Position numbers and translations under genes: made by a program. A model generated the notes under the pieces. That model had not been told where the DNA came from and ran no database searches. It saw only the letters and a list, made by a program, of their open reading frames with translations. Of a stretch of 10,325 nucleotides of DNA, positions 1 to 6,545 are shown one piece after another. Source of the stretch: an uncultured Haloferula sp. (GTDB lineage Bacteria > Verrucomicrobiota > Verrucomicrobiae > Verrucomicrobiales > Akkermansiaceae); assembly GCA_946885645.1 (NCBI GenBank), contig CAMPGU010000138.1, positions 1-10,325 on the forward strand, in the 5' to 3' direction. The stretch's first letter is position 1. Every line of letters begins with the position of its first letter.

Positions 1-154
1 CAAGCCACACATCGGCAGCCGCCTCGCGGGTGAGGCGCGCTTCCTCGGTCAATTCCGGGACACGCAAGAGCCGCGGATCGCTGCGCGCCTCATCGTTCGG
101 CGGCAAGATATCCAGCGCCTTGGCGGCGGCGTCTTCGCGGTCAGTCCGGCTCAT
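1..154 (-). CDS. Probable anti-sigma factor, N-terminal part (cut by window edge)
   Basis: This open frame starts at ATG 154-152 and runs off the left edge, giving 51 codons. It begins MSRTDREDAAAKALDILPP and continues with a second charged helix ending EAAADVWL. The A-x-x-ALxxLPP...E...L...EAA pattern resembles the cytoplasmic N-terminus of RskA-like anti-sigma factors, which hold an ECF sigma factor inactive at the membrane. No HxxxCxxC zinc motif is seen in the visible part. The start overlaps the end of the sigma factor gene by 14 nt and has a strong Shine-Dalgarno (AGGAGG, 5 nt upstream) inside that gene, so translational coupling is likely. The reading frame and coupling are seen directly. 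The function is inferred mainly from position, because any transmembrane helix and sensor domain would lie outside the window. Confidence 0.7.
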   Translation of the reverse strand, partial: MSRTDREDAAAKALDILPPNDEARSDPRLLRVPELTEEARLTREAAADVWL

Positions 155-749
155 CGGCCCCTCCTTTCTTCAAAAGCTGCCGTAGCTTCTCCATCGCCCG
201 GTGCACGCGCACCTTCGCCGTACCCAGCGGCACCCCCCAGCGCACGGCATGGTCCTGGAGAGTTCCGGGGTCGAAAAGCGCCACGCGTACGGTCTCCGCG
301 TCCGCGTGGTCCAGCATCCCCAGCGCGGAGCGCACCCGGGACACCGTATCGCGGAAAAACAGATCTTCCACACCGCTGCGGTCCGGCACCTCCAGCGCGG
401 GCATCTTTGCCCAATCTTCCCACACCGGAGCGCGGCGGCGTCTTTTCCGGAGCACGTCGAGGCACAGGCCGCGCAGGATCATCGCGCACCAGGTGAAGCC
501 GCGGCTTTTCTCCGCGTCGAACTCGCCGGCTCGTTTCCATATCCGCAAAAAGCAATCCTGCAGCGCTTCCTTTGCCGCGCCGTCGTCGCTCACCCAGTGG
601 AGGGCCATACTGTAGAGGCGGTCGCCCCACATGCGGTAGAGCTCTTCCAAGGCTTCGGCATCCCGGCGGGCGATCCTGCCCAGCAGCCACGATCCGTCCC
701 AGGCATCCGCCCGGCCGTTCGCGTCGATCTCCCGTGCCTTGTCGCCCAT
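141..749 (-). CDS. ECF-type RNA polymerase sigma factor
   Basis: The product is a 202-residue sigma-70 family protein of extracytoplasmic-function type, which directs RNA polymerase to a small set of promoters. Region 2 spans about residues 22-106. It includes the -10-binding helix pattern ALEELYRMWGDRLY, then EALQDCFLRIWKRAGEFD, and ends with a basic run (RKRRRR) after the LDVL helix. Region 4 spans about residues 137-193 and carries the helix-turn-helix VRWGVPLGTAKVRVHRAMEKL that reads the -35 element. The turn helix is less canonical than usual: the common QREV stretch is replaced by DAETVRVALFD. Start choice: ATG at 749 has AAGGTGG 7 nt upstream and puts a normal short leader before region 2. 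ATG 770 (GAGGGAG 8 nt upstream) and GTG 812 are in-frame alternatives. The downstream overlapping gene is probably its anti-sigma factor. Family call is firm; ECF subgroup and regulon are unknown. Confidence 0.9.
   Translation of the reverse strand: MGDKAREIDANGRADAWDGSWLLGRIARRDAEALEELYRMWGDRLYSMALHWVSDDGAAKEALQDCFLRIWKRAGEFDAEKSRGFTWCAMILRGLCLDVLRKRRRRAPVWEDWAKMPALEVPDRSGVEDLFFRDTVSRVRSALGMLDHADAETVRVALFDPGTLQDHAVRWGVPLGTAKVRVHRAMEKLRQLLKKGGADEPD
160..165 (-). promoter_or_regulatory. Strong Shine-Dalgarno of the anti-sigma gene
   Basis: The minus strand reads AAAGGAGGGGCCGATG. A perfect AGGAGG core lies 5 nt before the ATG at 154, inside the last codons of the sigma factor gene. It stands out because most other genes in this window have no clear ribosome binding site. 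It fixes the start of the downstream partial gene. Confidence 0.75.
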
Positions 750-950
750 GAGCCGGCCACCTTGTCTCATGGTCCGGGCTCCCTCGGAAAGTACCGTTTC
801 CAGCGTCCGCACCGCCTCCTCACCGCATCACCCCCACCCTTATCCCTTCGGCGGGGAGCAGGGCGATGGCCGGACGCCCTCCCCAGGCCGTCGGCCACCG
901 CCCTTTCCCTCTGTACCCTGAACAACCGGGACTGTTTCCGTTCTTCTTCG

Positions 951-966
951 CCGGCCGACGGGCCGG
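951..966. repeat. Short inverted repeat (6-bp stem, 4-nt loop)
   Basis: CCGGCC-GACG-GGCCGG can fold into a GC-only hairpin. No T-run follows on either strand, so it is not an obvious terminator. Stems this short are common by chance in GC-rich DNA; it is listed because it belongs to a cluster. Confidence 0.4.
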
Positions 967-997
967 ACGACCTTCCGGGGTCTCCTCCCGGTACTCC

Positions 998-1015
998 CAA
1001 GCTCTCCCCAGCTTG
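998..1015. repeat. Short inverted repeat (6-bp stem, 6-nt loop)
   Basis: CAAGCT-CTCCCC-AGCTTG is a perfect 6-bp stem in the intergenic region. It could be an operator-like site or part of a structured leader. No function can be assigned. Confidence 0.4.
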
Positions 1016-1089
1016 CGACACCGTCCCCTTCACGTCGTCCGGCCAAACCGGATCCGGCGGGAAATCTTCCACCCGCGGGGTGTGCTTCC

Positions 1090-1126
1090 CGGGGACGGCA
1101 GGAACCCATAAACCCTGCCGTCCCCG
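1090..1126. repeat. Perfect 13-bp inverted repeat with 11-nt loop
   Basis: CGGGGACGGCAGG at 1090-1102 is exactly complementary to CCTGCCGTCCCCG at 1114-1126, with the loop AACCCATAAAC between them. This is the strongest intergenic hairpin in the left half. Neither side carries a T-tract, so it does not look like a standard intrinsic terminator. It lies upstream of the sigma gene and could be part of that transcript's leader, a regulator site, or a remnant of a dispersed palindromic repeat. Confidence 0.7.
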
Positions 1127-1136
1127 CGAAAACGTC

Positions 1137-1175
1137 AGGACCGCGGCCCGCAGCCGCGCCGCGAACCCCGGTCCT
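1137..1175. repeat. Second inverted repeat (7-bp stem) next to the 13-bp hairpin
   Basis: AGGACCG at 1137-1143 pairs with CGGTCCT at 1169-1175 and encloses a GC-rich segment that can fold further. On the plus strand it is followed by TTGGTTTCC, a weak T-rich stretch. It starts 10 nt after the preceding hairpin, so the two form a tandem structured element. Confidence 0.45.
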
Positions 1176-1421
1176 TTGGTTTCCGAAAGCAACACCACAA
1201 CCATGAGCGTTATCAGGTGATCCGGCGGCGGGCGCAGGGAGGTTACATTTTTTCAGAAACATTTTCTCCCGCCCCCGAAGCTCCGGGAGGCAACGGCGTC
1301 GCCGCGGCACGGATCGCCAGACGGATGCCGTCATGAGGACTCAGGGGAAGTTTGACGCGATGACAAGGCAGGACGTAAGGTCCCCACGCCCTCGCGGGTA
1401 ATTTCCAAACCTGTTTGCATT

Positions 1422-2537
1422 GTGAAACCCACTCTTCGTATTCTTCGATTCCTCCCCTTGCTTCCGCTCCTCTTTCCGGCCGCCTTCGCCGAGGGCCAAT
1501 GGACCGCTGAAAAGGCGCGGGAATGGGCGAAAGACCGCCCGTGGATGGTCGGCTCGAACTTCAACCCGAGCACCGCCATCAACCAGCTCGAGATGTGGCA
1601 GGCGGAGACCTTTGATCCGGAAACCATCGACCGCGAGCTGGGCTACGCCGCCGGCTGCGGAATGAATGCCGCGCGTGTCTTCCTCCACAACCTCCTCTGG
1701 GAGCAGGATTCGGAGGGTTTGCTGAAGCGGATGGACCAGTTCCTTACCATCGCGGACAAGCACAAGGTGGGCGTCATGTTCGTCCTCTTTGACGACGTAT
1801 GGGATCCGCACCCGCACCTCGGCGTGCAACGCCAGCCTCGCCCCCATGTCCACAACTCCGGCTGGGTGCAGGCTCCCGGCCGCGCCGTCTTGCTTGACGA
1901 AGCGAAGCGCAACGCGCTGGAGCCTTACGTGAAGGGCGTGCTATCGCGCTTCAAGGACGACAAGCGGGTGATCGTCTGGGACCTCTACAACGAACCCGGC
2001 AATCTCAACAAAAGCGCCTATGGCCGCTGGGAAATCGAAGACAAGCCCAAGTATTCGCTCGAGCTGGTGAAGAAGACCTTCGAGTGGGCCTGGGCAGTAC
2101 GGCCCTCGCAACCTCTCACGATGGGCGTGTGGACCGGCGACTGGAGCACGAAGGAGAAGCGCGATGCGCTGAACGCCTATCAGCTCGATCACTCGGATGT
2201 CATCAGCTTCCACGTTTACGCCGATCTCGCGAAGACGAAGGAGTTCACCGAGCCGCTGTTTGAATATGCCCGTCCCGTGATGTGCACGGAGTTCCTCGCA
2301 CGCACCGCCGGCAGCCGCCTTCAGGACATCCTGCCCTACTTCAAGGAGAAGAACGTCGCCGCCTATCAATGGGGCCTCGTGGCGGGCAAGACCCAGACGC
2401 AGTACCCTTGGGAAACCTGGAACAGGGCCTTCGACGAAGAGCCGAAGGTATGGTTCCACGAGCTTTTCCACCGCGACGGCAGGCCCTTCGACCCGGCCGA
2501 GACGGAGCTCTACAAGAAGCTGACCGCTGCTCCCTGA
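1422..2537 (+). CDS. Secreted GH5-like (clan GH-A) glycoside hydrolase
   Basis: The product is a 371-residue exported (beta/alpha)8-barrel enzyme predicted to cleave beta-linked glycans by the retaining mechanism. An Sec signal peptide is visible (MKPTLRILRF, then a Leu/Pro/Phe core) with likely cleavage after AFA23. Conserved blocks include VGSNFNPSTAINQLEMWQAE (43-62), RVFLHNLLWEQD (85-96) and VHNSGWVQAPG (143-153). The proposed acid/base is Glu191 in WDLYNEPGN, and the proposed nucleophile is Glu290 in VMCTEFLAR. This block pattern matches proteins annotated as cellulase-family or beta-xylanase-like hydrolases in Bacteroidetes and Verrucomicrobia; substrate is not clear from sequence. The start is GTG without a Shine-Dalgarno, chosen because it gives a complete signal peptide. 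It is the first gene of a probable two-gene unit, 22 bp before the GH2 gene. Barrel fold and catalytic pair are well supported; GH family number is an inference. Confidence 0.85.
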   Translation: MKPTLRILRFLPLLPLLFPAAFAEGQWTAEKAREWAKDRPWMVGSNFNPSTAINQLEMWQAETFDPETIDRELGYAAGCGMNAARVFLHNLLWEQDSEGLLKRMDQFLTIADKHKVGVMFVLFDDVWDPHPHLGVQRQPRPHVHNSGWVQAPGRAVLLDEAKRNALEPYVKGVLSRFKDDKRVIVWDLYNEPGNLNKSAYGRWEIEDKPKYSLELVKKTFEWAWAVRPSQPLTMGVWTGDWSTKEKRDALNAYQLDHSDVISFHVYADLAKTKEFTEPLFEYARPVMCTEFLARTAGSRLQDILPYFKEKNVAAYQWGLVAGKTQTQYPWETWNRAFDEEPKVWFHELFHRDGRPFDPAETELYKKLTAAP

Positions 2538-2559
2538 ATCCACCTCCGCCCTTACCTTT

Positions 2560-4863
2560 ATGACCATGAAACCGATATCCCTGCTCGCTCTGCTCTTCGC
2601 CGTCCCCGCGGTCCATGCCGAATGGAAACCCGTGGAGGGGAAGATCATGACAAAGTGGGCGAAGGAATTGACCCCTGCCAACGCGTGGGACGAGTATCCG
2701 CGCCCGCAACTCCAGCGTGAGAATTGGACCAATCTCAACGGCCTCTGGAGCTACGGCATGGCAGCGAAGAATGCCGACAAGCCCGGCGAATGGGCCGGCG
2801 AAATCCTGGTGCCTTTCGCCCCGGAGTCCGCCTTGTCCGGCGTGGGGAAGCTGCTGCAACCCGACCAGTCCCTCTGGTACAAGCGCTCCATCACCGCGAA
2901 GAAGAACCCTGGCAAGCGGGTGATCCTTCACTTCGAAGCCGTGGACTACGAGTCAACCGTGTGGGTCAATGGCAAGGAGGTGGGCAAGCACGTGGGAGCG
3001 CACACCCCCTTCTCTTTCGACATCACCGACGCGCTCAAAGACGGCGAGAATGAACTGCTGGTCCGCGTCCACGATGCCACCGGCGGCTACCAGCTCGTGG
3101 GCAAACAGAAGCTCGATCCCGGCGGCATTTGGTACACCCGCGTGTCCGGCATCTGGCAGAGCGTGTGGATGGAAGAAGTGAACGCGCGCGCGATCGAAGA
3201 CATCGACTATGCCTGCGATATCAAGAAGGGCATGCTTTCCATCGATGCCAAGCTCGCAGGCACCGCCGTCGCCGGTGAAAAGCTGAACGTCCGGATCGCC
3301 TTTGGCGACAAGCTGGTGGCTTCAGCGGAAGGAACCGCCCCGAAGATCGTCATCCCGCTCCGCGAGCCGAAGCTTTGGTCTCCAAGCGAGCCAAATCTCT
3401 ACGCCATCGTGCTGGAGCTGACGGACGGCTCCGGGAAAATCCTCGATTCCGTCAAGTCCTACACCGCCCTGCGGGAGCTGGGGAAAGCCAAGGACAAGAA
3501 CGGCAACTGGCGCTTCACCCTGAACGGGAAGCCGGTATTCCACTGGGGTCCTCTGGATCAGGGTTGGTGGCCGGACGGCCTGCTTACTCCGCCTTCCGAC
3601 GAGGCGATGCTTTCCGACATCGAGTACTTGAAGGCCGCGGGATTCAACATGATCCGCAAGCACATCAAGGTCGAGCCGCGCCGCTACTACTACCATTGCG
3701 ACCGCCTGGGCATGATGATGTGGCAGGATCAAGTCAGCATGGGCTATGGCCCGGATACGGAGCCGAAGGGATCCAACCCGCCGTGGACACGCCTGGCACC
3801 CGATCCGAAGGAGGGCGAGTGGCCGGATGCCGCCCACGAGCAATTCGTGCTGGAGTACAAGCGCATGGTGGATCACCTGCGCGATCATCCCTGCATCGTC
3901 GTCTGGTCTCCCTTCAACGAAGCCTGGGGCCAGCACCGCACCATGAAGACCGGCCAGATGGCCGTGGCCTACGATAAGACCCGCCCGGTCAACATCGCCT
4001 CCGGCGGCAACTTCTGGCCCATAGGCGATATCGCCGACGAGCACGCCTACCCCGACCCCGCCTTCCCCGTCGGTAACAAGCGCTTCGACGACTATGTGAA
4101 AGTCGTCGGCGAGTTCGGTGGCCACGGCTGGCCGGTGAAGGGCCACCTCTGGGACGCGACCAAGGAGAACTGGGGCTACGGCGGCCTGCCGCAATCGCTC
4201 GACGAGTGGAAGCAGCGCTACACGAAGTCCATCGACGTGCTCCGCGGCCTGCGCCGCCAGGGCATCGCTGCCGGCGTTTACACCCAGACGACCGACGTGG
4301 AAGGCGAGATCAACGGCCTGCTGACGTACGACCGCGAGGAAAAGGTCCCCGCCTCCTGGCTGAAGCCGCTCCATGACAAGCTGCTGGCCACCCCGGATGC
4401 CGCGGATTACAAGACGGTGCTCGCCACCTCCGAGGACAAGGCCCAGGAGTGGAAGTACATCTTGGAAAACCCCGGTGCAGGCTGGGAGAGCCCAAGCTTC
4501 GACGACAAGGCCTGGAAAGACGGCAAGGGCGGCTTCGGCACCCGGGAAACGCCGAATTCCAAGGTCGGCACCAATTGGAAAGAGAAGGAGATCTGGCTGC
4601 GCCGTGAATTCGCAGTGAAGGATCGCCCGCAGGGCAATCTGGTGCTCCGGATTTTCCATGACGAGGACGCCACCGTCTTCCTCAACGGAACCGAGATCGC
4701 GAAGCTTCCCGGCCACACCGGGAACTACGCCCTGATCGAACTGAGCGAGAAAGCCGCGGACGCCCTCAAGCCGGGCCGCAACGTCCTGGCGATCCACGTG
4801 AAGCAAACAGCCGGCGGTCAGTTCATCGACGCCGGGCTGATGGACGAGACCGTCACCAAGTAA
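2560..4863 (+). CDS. Secreted glycoside hydrolase family 2 protein
   Basis: The product is 767 residues and belongs to the beta-galactosidase/beta-glucuronidase/beta-mannosidase superfamily. A signal peptide covers residues 1-20 (cleavage after VHA). Next come the GH2 sugar-binding jelly roll (about 50-205, including RENWTNLNGLWSY and GGIWYTRVSGIWQSVWME), an Ig-like domain (about 206-305) and the TIM barrel (about 306-600). The acid/base is Glu454 in SPFNEAWGQ and the nucleophile is Glu518 in VVGEFGGHGW. RKHIKVEPRRYYYHCDRLG (366-384) is the usual barrel motif. Residues about 615-767 form an extra beta-rich, galactose-binding-like domain (GWESPSFDDKAW, DEDATVFLNGTEI). The exact sugar cannot be read from sequence. 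ATG 2560 is used; Met3 is an equal alternative and neither has a Shine-Dalgarno. It probably shares a transcript with the GH5-like gene, so the pair may act in sequence on one polysaccharide. Confidence 0.93.
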   Translation: MTMKPISLLALLFAVPAVHAEWKPVEGKIMTKWAKELTPANAWDEYPRPQLQRENWTNLNGLWSYGMAAKNADKPGEWAGEILVPFAPESALSGVGKLLQPDQSLWYKRSITAKKNPGKRVILHFEAVDYESTVWVNGKEVGKHVGAHTPFSFDITDALKDGENELLVRVHDATGGYQLVGKQKLDPGGIWYTRVSGIWQSVWMEEVNARAIEDIDYACDIKKGMLSIDAKLAGTAVAGEKLNVRIAFGDKLVASAEGTAPKIVIPLREPKLWSPSEPNLYAIVLELTDGSGKILDSVKSYTALRELGKAKDKNGNWRFTLNGKPVFHWGPLDQGWWPDGLLTPPSDEAMLSDIEYLKAAGFNMIRKHIKVEPRRYYYHCDRLGMMMWQDQVSMGYGPDTEPKGSNPPWTRLAPDPKEGEWPDAAHEQFVLEYKRMVDHLRDHPCIVVWSPFNEAWGQHRTMKTGQMAVAYDKTRPVNIASGGNFWPIGDIADEHAYPDPAFPVGNKRFDDYVKVVGEFGGHGWPVKGHLWDATKENWGYGGLPQSLDEWKQRYTKSIDVLRGLRRQGIAAGVYTQTTDVEGEINGLLTYDREEKVPASWLKPLHDKLLATPDAADYKTVLATSEDKAQEWKYILENPGAGWESPSFDDKAWKDGKGGFGTRETPNSKVGTNWKEKEIWLRREFAVKDRPQGNLVLRIFHDEDATVFLNGTEIAKLPGHTGNYALIELSEKAADALKPGRNVLAIHVKQTAGGQFIDAGLMDETVTK

Positions 4864-4879
4864 GCTTCTCAATTCAGAG

Positions 4880-4918
4880 GCGGCCCCGCGGGAAACCGCG
4901 CGGGCCGCTTCTTTTTTT
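4880..4918 (+). terminator. Intrinsic terminator after the GH2 gene
   Basis: A GC-rich stem starting GCGGCCCCGCGG, with a GAAA-type loop and a matching arm ending GGGCCGC, is followed by TTCTTTTTTT. It lies 17 nt after the GH2 stop. The T-run is on the plus strand only. The convergent propeller gene ends at 4936, so its transcript would meet the same hairpin without a T-run. Confidence 0.88.
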
Positions 4919-4935
4919 AACGTCGCAAGGCCTCG

Positions 4936-6492
4936 CTACCTCCACCCGTGGTAGAGATACATGGCTCCGTAGGTCCAATTCGGTCCTTCCATTCCGGGAA
5001 AGTTCGCGCGATCGAAGGTTAGCATCAGGTAGGGAGCCGCGTATCCCTCGGGCAGGGGAACCAAGCAAGGCCACACGCGGGCATTCGCCGTTTCATTCCA
5101 CGGTGGCATTCCGACGTCGAGTTTCCCGAGCGGTTTCAAGTCGGGAAAGGAGCAGACATGGAAAGTGCGGTCCGCGCTGCCGAAGAATGCGTAGCGGGTG
5201 CCATCGATCACCTGCAGGGTAGTGCCGGTGCTATCGGCATCCACCGGCCCCGCGATGCGGGTGAATCCGCCGTCCCAGCGTGAGGATTCGAATACGGCGG
5301 CCTTGTAGCCATCGGCGTTTTGGCAGAGGAGCATCCTCCACTTGCCGCTGGCTTTTTCATAAACGCCGTGCGGGTCCTCGTAGTCCCCCACCAGGCCCGT
5401 CGGTGCCGCCTTCATCACGGAGAAGCCCTTGCGCGGGTCCTTGCGGCTGCGGACCGCCAGGATCTCCTTCTTCTCCTGCTTTCGGGGATCGCCGTAAGCG
5501 GAAAAACCCGTGGTCCATCCACGCCATTCCCCCTTGGCACGGTCCAGGAAAAGGTGGGACGCGAGGTCGTTCCGGAGCAGCCCGTCGCCGCGATCGAAGA
5601 CGATCATGCCCTCGAAACGCGGGTCGAAGGCTCCCGGATCCACGCTGAAAACGCCCTGCGCGGGATGCGGCAATCCCCCACCCCGCACCGTGGCGGTGAA
5701 CCAAAGCCGGCCGCCGTCCATCAAGGGCGAGCCTTCCTCATCGGTCACCGGCCGGATGTCCGCCTGCCCCATGCCGGGTGTCAGCTCCGCCTTGCAGGCT
5801 CCCACCGAAACATAGGCGGCGGCATCCGAGGCCACGCGCAGATGGGAGGACATTCGTTGGAAAACCTCCCGCCTCCTGAAGTCCAGATGCTCGGCCACAT
5901 CCGCCCGGGCCACCAGGCGGGTGAGGCCCTCCTGCTCCACATAAACATTGAAGCCCACGCCCTGCATCTGGACCAGCAGGCGGAACCTTCCCTTCAGGTC
6001 CACGGGCAGCTTGCCCTGCCCTTCCACTAGTTTCTTGCCATCCCTTGTCAGGCTCCAGCCGATGCTCTCGCAGCGCTCGTCGCGGAAAGCGGCATAGACA
6101 TCCACGTTGCTGCCACCTTCATGGCGGAACTCGAGACCCACCTTCGCCGGGCCCCTGACAAAACCGGTCTCCACGGAATAAGTGGCGAAGGGATTGAAGC
6201 CGCCGAACCACAGGCTGGTATCCGCCCCGGCGGGAGATTCGAATTGAAGCGCGCCTTTTTCACAGCGAACGGTGGCTTGCCCGGTCCCCCGGTGGGAAAT
6301 CGGATGCATGACCTCCAGGCCCACCACCTTTGATGGCTCCAGGGCGGCAAGCGGGATGGCCTGCGATTCATCGAACACCATCCGCTTCACCGCCTGGCGA
6401 GTGAACTTGAGCTCAAGCGGCGATGCCCCCGCAAGAACCTGCGGCAGCACCACCAGCGAGAGAAAGAGCGGGCGCAGCAGTGAACCGGACAT
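4936..6492 (-). CDS. Secreted two-domain protein: LamG-like N-terminus and GH43/GH32-like propeller
   Basis: The product is 518 residues from ATG 6492 and starts with a clear signal peptide (MSGSLLRPLFLSLVVLPQVL, likely cleaved after AGA). Residues about 55-235 are beta-rich and look like a concanavalin/LamG-type domain. Residues about 240-518 have repeated blade-like motifs: LRNDLASHLFLD, GEWRGWTTGFSAYGDP, YEDPHGVYEKASGKWRMLLC, RYAFFGSADRTFHV and WTYGAMYLYHGW. These resemble five-bladed propeller hydrolases (GH43/GH32 superfamily), with Asp310 and the Glu372-Asp373 pair in EDPHG as candidate acidic residues. I know of similar uncharacterised proteins in Planctomycetes and Verrucomicrobia but no tested function. 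An in-frame ATG at 6549 forms an ATGA overlap with the upstream gene. It would bury the signal peptide behind 19 extra residues, so I prefer 6492. It is the last gene of the minus-strand group. The open frame is certain; enzymatic activity is inference. Confidence 0.8.
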   Translation of the reverse strand: MSGSLLRPLFLSLVVLPQVLAGASPLELKFTRQAVKRMVFDESQAIPLAALEPSKVVGLEVMHPISHRGTGQATVRCEKGALQFESPAGADTSLWFGGFNPFATYSVETGFVRGPAKVGLEFRHEGGSNVDVYAAFRDERCESIGWSLTRDGKKLVEGQGKLPVDLKGRFRLLVQMQGVGFNVYVEQEGLTRLVARADVAEHLDFRRREVFQRMSSHLRVASDAAAYVSVGACKAELTPGMGQADIRPVTDEEGSPLMDGGRLWFTATVRGGGLPHPAQGVFSVDPGAFDPRFEGMIVFDRGDGLLRNDLASHLFLDRAKGEWRGWTTGFSAYGDPRKQEKKEILAVRSRKDPRKGFSVMKAAPTGLVGDYEDPHGVYEKASGKWRMLLCQNADGYKAAVFESSRWDGGFTRIAGPVDADSTGTTLQVIDGTRYAFFGSADRTFHVCSFPDLKPLGKLDVGMPPWNETANARVWPCLVPLPEGYAAPYLMLTFDRANFPGMEGPNWTYGAMYLYHGWR

Positions 6493-6545
6493 GCCGGAGT
6501 ATGGCCGCCTACGGGAGAATTCCGCAACCCCTCCCGCACCGGGTG

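Larger units (their letters stand above)
750..1421. other. Long intergenic region between divergent genes
   Basis: About 670 bp separate the sigma gene (minus) from the GH5-like gene (plus). Open frames exist on both strands, but they are rich in Arg, Gly and Pro, match no family I recognise, and overlap one another. I read them as artefacts of high GC. The region holds several inverted repeats (951-966, 998-1015, 1090-1126, 1137-1175) and one AT-rich island at 1242-1266. It must contain the promoters for both flanking transcription units, but I cannot place a convincing -35/-10 pair. Confidence 0.6.

Noticed and set aside
767..1204. Minus-strand 145-codon open frame upstream of the sigma gene, starting MVVVLLSETKG
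   Set aside because: It overlaps the sigma gene start in another frame, turns into Arg/Gly/Ser-rich low-complexity sequence, and crosses the 13-bp hairpin. No family features are visible. The first 60 codons look slightly more protein-like, so conservation in relatives could still rescue it.
201..1220. Plus-strand 339-codon open frame running opposite the sigma gene
   Set aside because: It is the antisense of a clear ECF sigma gene. The composition (His, Pro, Arg, Ala) is that of a high-GC shadow frame.
1352..1381. TTGACG at 1352-1357 as a -35 box for the GH5-like gene
   Set aside because: No acceptable -10 box lies 16-18 bp downstream (best is TAAGGT at 1376-1381), so the promoter is unsupported.
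3322..4872. Long minus-strand open frame of 516 codons inside the GH2 gene
   Set aside because: The plus strand has an intact GH2 protein with both catalytic glutamates. The antisense frame is Val/Leu/Gly/Arg-rich with no motif and is a known by-product of high GC in the third codon position.
4925..4936. Palindrome GCAAGGCCTCGC at the end of the propeller gene as its own terminator
   Set aside because: The stem is short, has no loop and is interrupted, and no T-run follows closely on the minus strand.
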